In this document: in pieces, positions 22,663 to 24,992 of the stretch
How the letters are laid out: each line of letters opens with the position of its first letter
Numbering within the stretch: the first letter of the stretch is position 1
Source of the DNA: DATAXV01 sp036272915
GTDB lineage: Bacteria; Chloroflexota; Dormibacteria; Dormibacterales; Dormibacteraceae
Assembly: GCA_036272915.1 (NCBI GenBank)
Contig: DATAXV010000071.1
Coordinates: 1-24,992 of the forward strand
Length of the DNA: 24,992 nucleotides
Direction of reading: 5' to 3'
Position numbers and translations under genes: made by a program
The notes under the pieces: model-generated
Seen by the model: only the letters and a program-made list of their open reading frames with translations
What the model was told of the DNA's origin: nothing
The model's database searches: none

Positions 22663-23045
22663 GCGCACGTCGCCCAATCGCTGTCGACAGCGCCGCGCCG
22701 TTGTGTAGCCTGCATTTACAAACGACCTTCGATGGGGGCTGCACACTGTGGCGGCAGGGTTCGACCGGGGCCTGTAAGGACGAACCGGTGAGGTGCACTT
22801 GGATAGAGTGACTGCGGCGCTATACAGGAGGGACAGGGACGGAAAGCGGCCACTTTCCGCCAGTTACCGACGGTTGTTAACGGACCCTTGCTGGCTCCTT
22901 CATCGTGGGAACCGCCGCTCTCTGTTTCTTGGCGGGCGATTCTGTTTGCAGCAGGCCCTGTCTGTCTGTAACAATGCCGTCGGACTCGTACCACAATTCG
23001 GCTCGCGGGGAAATGCATGGCTCGCGGCTACCAAGGAGCGTAAGC
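22663..23045 (+). other. Long structured leader/intergenic region before the LPNTG gene
   Basis: No credible gene lies here. Promoter candidates are TTGGAT (22799-22804) with TATACA (22821-22826), spacer 16, and TTTGCA (22945-22950) with TAACAA (22969-22974), spacer 18. Structure: TGCAC/GTGCA (22740-22744, 22793-22797) enclosing GGTTCG/CGAACC (22758-22763, 22781-22786); CGGAAAG/CTTTCCG (22840-22846, 22853-22859); CCGCC/GGCGG (22912-22916, 22931-22935). A direct repeat GGCTCGCGG occurs at 23000-23008 and 23019-23027, ending about 18 bases before the start codon. I do not recognise any known riboswitch class. Confidence 0.5.
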
Positions 23046-23597
23046 ATGGCTATCTCGTTTCGTCGTCTGCTGGTGTCCAGCGGTCTGGCCGCCGGTGCAC
23101 TCCTGCTCGGCACGGCGGCTTTGGGTACCGGGCAGGGCGCGTTCGTCGGATCCGCATACGCCGCGACACCGCAGTGCGCATGCGGCAAGAAGCCGTCGCC
23201 ACCGCCGACGCCGCCACCGCCCCCGACGACGCCGCCGAACTGCCGGTGCCACCACACCCCGCCGCCGACGCCGCCGCCGACGCCGACGCCGCACCCGACG
23301 CCGCACCCGACGCCGCACCCGACGCCGCACCCGACGCCGACGCCACACCCGACGCCGACGCCGCATCCGACGCCGACGCCACACCCGACGCCGACTCCTC
23401 ATCCGTCCCCGAGTGGCTCGCCGAACCCGTCCCCGTCACCCTCGACCCCTCCGGGCGGTGGTAATGGTGGCGGTACGCCTCCGGGCCTGCCCAACACCGG
23501 CCAGCCGGCCGGCGGCTTCCCGTGGGCCACGCTGCTCGCGCTGCCGCTGCTCGGTCTGCTCGGCGGATTCGGTTGGAAGCGGCTCCGCCAGTCCTGA
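23046..23597 (+). CDS. LPxTG-anchored surface protein with Pro/Thr/His repeats
   Basis: 183 residues; AAGGAG sits 7 bases before the ATG. A signal peptide (MAISFRRLL, hydrophobic core, SAYA-A near residue 39) is followed by two CxC pairs: CAC (44-46) and CRC (66-68). Next come Pro-rich spacers and about 42 residues of PTPH/PTPTPH repeats (79-120), then a Ser/Pro and Gly linker. The C-terminus is a textbook sorting signal: LPNTG (148-152), hydrophobic helix FPWATLLALPLLGLLGGFGW and basic KRLRQ. It should be linked to the cell surface by a sortase, probably the enzyme encoded 350 bases away on the other strand. There is no folded domain besides the Cys-containing start, so it may be a stalk or wall spacer; the His repeats could bind metal (inference). 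Confidence 0.85.
   Translation: MAISFRRLLVSSGLAAGALLLGTAALGTGQGAFVGSAYAATPQCACGKKPSPPPTPPPPPTTPPNCRCHHTPPPTPPPTPTPHPTPHPTPHPTPHPTPTPHPTPTPHPTPTPHPTPTPHPSPSGSPNPSPSPSTPPGGGNGGGTPPGLPNTGQPAGGFPWATLLALPLLGLLGGFGWKRLRQS
23280..23405 (+). repeat. Tandem 12/18-base repeats coding PTPH and PTPTPH
   Basis: Units of CCGACGCCGCAC (12 bases) and CCGACGCCGACGCCACAC (18 bases) alternate through residues 79-120 of the LPNTG protein. The first part is four 12-base units, the second part 18-base units with silent third-position drift. The uniform first block suggests recent slippage or unequal crossing-over, so length is probably variable between strains. Confidence 0.8.
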
Positions 23598-23616
23598 TCG
23601 CGCTTCCGTAGCCGTC

Positions 23617-23653
23617 AAAGGGAGCCGGCCCTCAGGGGTCGACTCCTTTCCTT
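23617..23653 (+). terminator. Terminator of the LPNTG gene
   Basis: AAAGGGAG (23617-23624) pairs with CTCCTTT (23643-23649) with one bulge, enclosing CCCT/AGGG, and is followed by CCTTTG. It begins 19 bases after the stop codon. The T-rich 3' side is moderate. Confidence 0.55.
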
Positions 23654-23886
23654 TGTGGGCGGGTATCGTCACGGGGCTCACTGATCCCAGGTCTGAGGGA
23701 TGAGAGCGCGGCGCATCAGATCGGAAGGGCATGGGGCGGGGGTTCAGGCGCTCTCTCACTCGGCCCGGGTGCCGCCACCCTCCTCGATGCCGGGGCGCAC
23801 GCCCTGACCGGATACGGTGAGCGTGAGGTGACCCGTGCTGGATCGGGTCAGGGGGTCTGACCGACGCACCGCCTTCCTGGATACAG
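23654..23886. other. Intergenic region between convergent surface-protein loci
   Basis: No gene is supported here on either strand. Short dyads are present, for example GGTCAG/CTGACC at 23846-23862 and ACCCG/CGGGT just before it, but no T-run or known RNA motif accompanies them. Confidence 0.4.
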
Positions 23887-23920
23887 AAAAGAGCCGGCCC
23901 CCTCATCGGGGGGCCGGCTC
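23887..23920 (-). terminator. Rho-independent terminator of the second sortase operon
   Basis: GAGCCGGCCCCC (23891-23902) and GGGGGCCGGCTC (23909-23920) form a perfect 12-bp stem with a 6-base loop. On the minus strand it lies 26 bases after the sortase stop and is followed by TTTTCTG. This is the clearest intrinsic terminator in the window. Confidence 0.88.
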
Positions 23921-23946
23921 GCTTCCGTCCCAGGACTGGTGTTCGT

Positions 23947-24555
23947 TCAGGTGGCAGATCCGATGTAGGAGGCGTTGACGAGAAGTCGCTGCGTGTACTG
24001 GCTGCTCTTGGAGTCCCAGGTGCCCGCGCAGGTGATCAGCGTCAGCCTGGGCGAGCCGGTGGTCGAGAACAGGCCCTGCGGCTGCGACGACGATGAGACC
24101 GAGGATTCGCTGGTCACCTGGAAGCGGAGCTTGGTGCCGTTCTGGGCGACCACGTCGATCTCATCACCGTCGGTCAGCTGGCCGAGGTTGTAGAAGACGG
24201 CCTTGGGCACCCCGTACCAGTCGAGGTGGCCGTCGATGACGGCATCCCCGTTCTGACCGGGGGCCACGCCGGGCGAGTACCAGCCGACGTCCATCGGCTT
24301 CTTGGGCACGCCCATCGCGTTCTGGCTGGTCACCGTGACCTGCTCGACGGTGGCATTGACCCCGATCTTGGGGATCTCCAGGGTGGCGGGCACGATGCGG
24401 GCAGGACCGGGGCTCGGAGACTCGATGGTCGCGATCACCCGCTTGACGTGCTTATCGTGCGCCTGAGCTGGCTGGCCGCAGGCGGTGACCAGCGTCACCG
24501 CCGCGACCAGTCCGATCCCGCACCGGAGCACGTTCCGAGCGCGGAATCTACTCAT
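23947..24555 (-). CDS. Class F-like sortase with lipobox-like N-terminus
   Basis: 202 residues. The hydrophobic N-terminal segment ends in VTACG (residues 23-27), which fits a lipobox with Cys26 and would make this a lipoprotein instead of a simple single-pass protein. The catalytic domain has ATLEIPKIGVNATVEQ, VIDGHLDW (His110), LTLITCAGTW (Cys176) and YTQRLLVNA (Arg190), so the sortase triad is complete. The gene lies 49 bases after the stop of the LPDTG protein on the same strand and ends in a strong terminator, so the two form an operon. The LPDTG protein and the divergent LPNTG protein are natural candidate substrates. GAGGTGAG upstream of the ATG is a distant ribosome site. Confidence 0.9.
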   Translation of the reverse strand: MSRFRARNVLRCGIGLVAAVTLVTACGQPAQAHDKHVKRVIATIESPSPGPARIVPATLEIPKIGVNATVEQVTVTSQNAMGVPKKPMDVGWYSPGVAPGQNGDAVIDGHLDWYGVPKAVFYNLGQLTDGDEIDVVAQNGTKLRFQVTSESSVSSSSQPQGLFSTTGSPRLTLITCAGTWDSKSSQYTQRLLVNASYIGSAT

Positions 24556-24604
24556 GGCTCAAGGCTCTCACCTCGAGCTGCCCACATGTTGTCTGCGGCT
24601 CTCC

Positions 24605-24992
24605 TTACCCACCAAACCCTGTGTCAGGCAGGCTGGGCGTGCCCGCGCCACCGCCACCGCCGGGGGTCGGTGAGGGCGAAGGGGTTGCGGTTGGGCTCGG
24701 ACTGGGTGATGGGCTCGGGGTTGGAGTGGGGCTCGCCGTCGGCGAGGGTGACGGGGTGGGAGAGCACTGGCAGCCCGTGACAGTGAACGGAACGTTCTGC
24801 AGGTCCTGCCCGTACTGGCCGTAGAAGGTCACTGTCCAGTTGCTGTCGTTGGCGGTATTAGCGGGAAGTTGCGCCTGGAAGATGGTGTCGCCGCTGCTGG
24901 GCCATGACCAGGTCTCGTTCGAGAGGGTGACCGCATGCCCATTCTCATCGATGGTGAGCGCGTGGCTGCCAGTCCAGCTCTCGAAATACGAC
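24605..24992 (-). CDS. Secreted-type Pro/Ser/Thr-rich protein ending in LPDTGFGG, 5' end beyond the window
   Basis: The frame is open from the right edge to TAA at 24607-24605, giving the last 128 residues. The visible N-terminal part (SYFESWTGSHALTIDENG...WSWPSSGDTIFQAQLPAN...WTVTFYGQYGQDLQNVPFTVTG) looks like a small beta-rich extracellular domain that I cannot name. Then comes CQC, a run of SPTPSPSP-type repeats, a Gly linker and SLPDTGFGG followed directly by the stop. The CxC, Pro-rich, Gly, LPxTG order is the same as in the LPNTG protein at 23046, but the hydrophobic helix and basic tail are absent and no other frame downstream restores them. It is the first gene of the sortase operon as far as visible. 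The missing start leaves signal peptide and length unknown. Confidence 0.8.
   Translation of the reverse strand, partial: SYFESWTGSHALTIDENGHAVTLSNETWSWPSSGDTIFQAQLPANTANDSNWTVTFYGQYGQDLQNVPFTVTGCQCSPTPSPSPTASPTPTPSPSPSPSPTATPSPSPTPGGGGGAGTPSLPDTGFGG

Noticed and set aside
20857..22746. 629-codon minus-strand open frame opposite the SpoU fusion
   Set aside because: Low-complexity Arg/Gly/Ala composition, no motif, and it is antisense to a gene with all SpoU motifs.
22740..22797. Possible tRNA, because GGTTCGA occurs within a stem
   Set aside because: No acceptor stem, anticodon arm or D-arm could be fitted around it.
23000..23045. Possible c-di-GMP (GEMM) riboswitch, because GGCTACC and a GGGGAAA stretch lie near the ribosome site
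   Set aside because: The conserved GEMM core and paired P2/P3 stems could not be found; the resemblance is limited to a few bases.
22793..23464. Overlapping plus-strand frame with Ala/Asp-rich repeats (PDAAPDAD type)
   Set aside because: It is the shifted reading of the PTPH repeat DNA. The frame at 23046 has a ribosome site, signal peptide and LPNTG signal; this one has none.
1..24992. CRISPR arrays, insertion sequences, phage or defence islands
   Set aside because: No regularly spaced repeats of CRISPR type, transposase motifs, integrase or phage structural genes were seen. The only tandem repeats are the coding PTPH units, the SPTP-type coding run near 24650-24770 and the two ArsR-type operators.

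Overview
The window is high-GC bacterial chromosome, around 70% GC by eye, and densely coded on both strands. Genes often start with GTG or TTG, stop/start overlaps are common, and several starts look leaderless. Class F-like sortases with LPxTG-type substrates, two ECF sigma factors with C-terminal extensions, a DUF5134-like membrane protein and a TMEM175/DUF1211 channel-like protein suggest an Actinomycetota member or a high-GC terrestrial relative such as a Dormibacterota/Chloroflexota-type lineage. There is no rRNA, tRNA or core housekeeping marker to settle the taxonomy.

Layout. 1-636 (-): edge-truncated aminoglycoside-phosphotransferase-like gene of visibly lower GC. 1000-2470 (+): secreted DUF4397 protein with an odd IPNHG tail, followed by a class F-like sortase. 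2710-5751 (+): TMEM175-like channel, two-HKD phospholipase D and an APH-fold kinase, apparently one operon. 5723-7553: HxlR regulator (-) divergent from a stand-alone FabF-type ketosynthase (+). 7703-8945 (+): YCII-like protein, then a START-domain/ArsR pair behind a double operator. 8955-9863 (-): SGNH-hydrolase lipoprotein. 10138-11833 (+): DGPF protein and its ECF42-type sigma factor. 11885-13623 (+): DgoD-like acid-sugar dehydratase and a GNAT. 13633-14999 (-): PPOX-like protein translationally coupled to an ECF41/SigJ-type sigma factor, with an ECF41-type promoter upstream. 15205-15366 (+): remnant of a LytTR DNA-binding domain. 15401-16845 (+): methyltransferase and DUF5134-like membrane protein. 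16861-18529 (-): P-loop kinase and LLM flavin oxidoreductase. 18556-22587 (+): alpha/beta hydrolase, then an operon of Gfo/Idh/MocA oxidoreductase, GNAT and a GNAT-like/SpoU fusion. 22588-23045: long structured intergenic region. 23046-23597 (+): proline/threonine/histidine-repeat LPNTG surface protein. 23947-24992 (-): second sortase behind an edge-truncated secreted protein that ends in LPDTG without a membrane anchor.

Themes. Surface-protein anchoring occurs at both ends of the window, with two sortases and three C-terminal signals that differ from one another. The middle is mostly small self-contained regulatory cassettes: HxlR, ArsR/START, ECF42/DGPF and ECF41/PPOX. For the ArsR and the two ECF cassettes a plausible cognate DNA site can be read directly upstream. 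No mobile element, CRISPR array, phage gene or obvious defence system was found. The best candidates for something unusual are the anchorless LPDTG protein, the IPNHG-tailed DUF4397 protein with a sortase that has Asn at the catalytic-Arg position, the GNAT-like/SpoU fusion, and the structured leader of the LPNTG gene.
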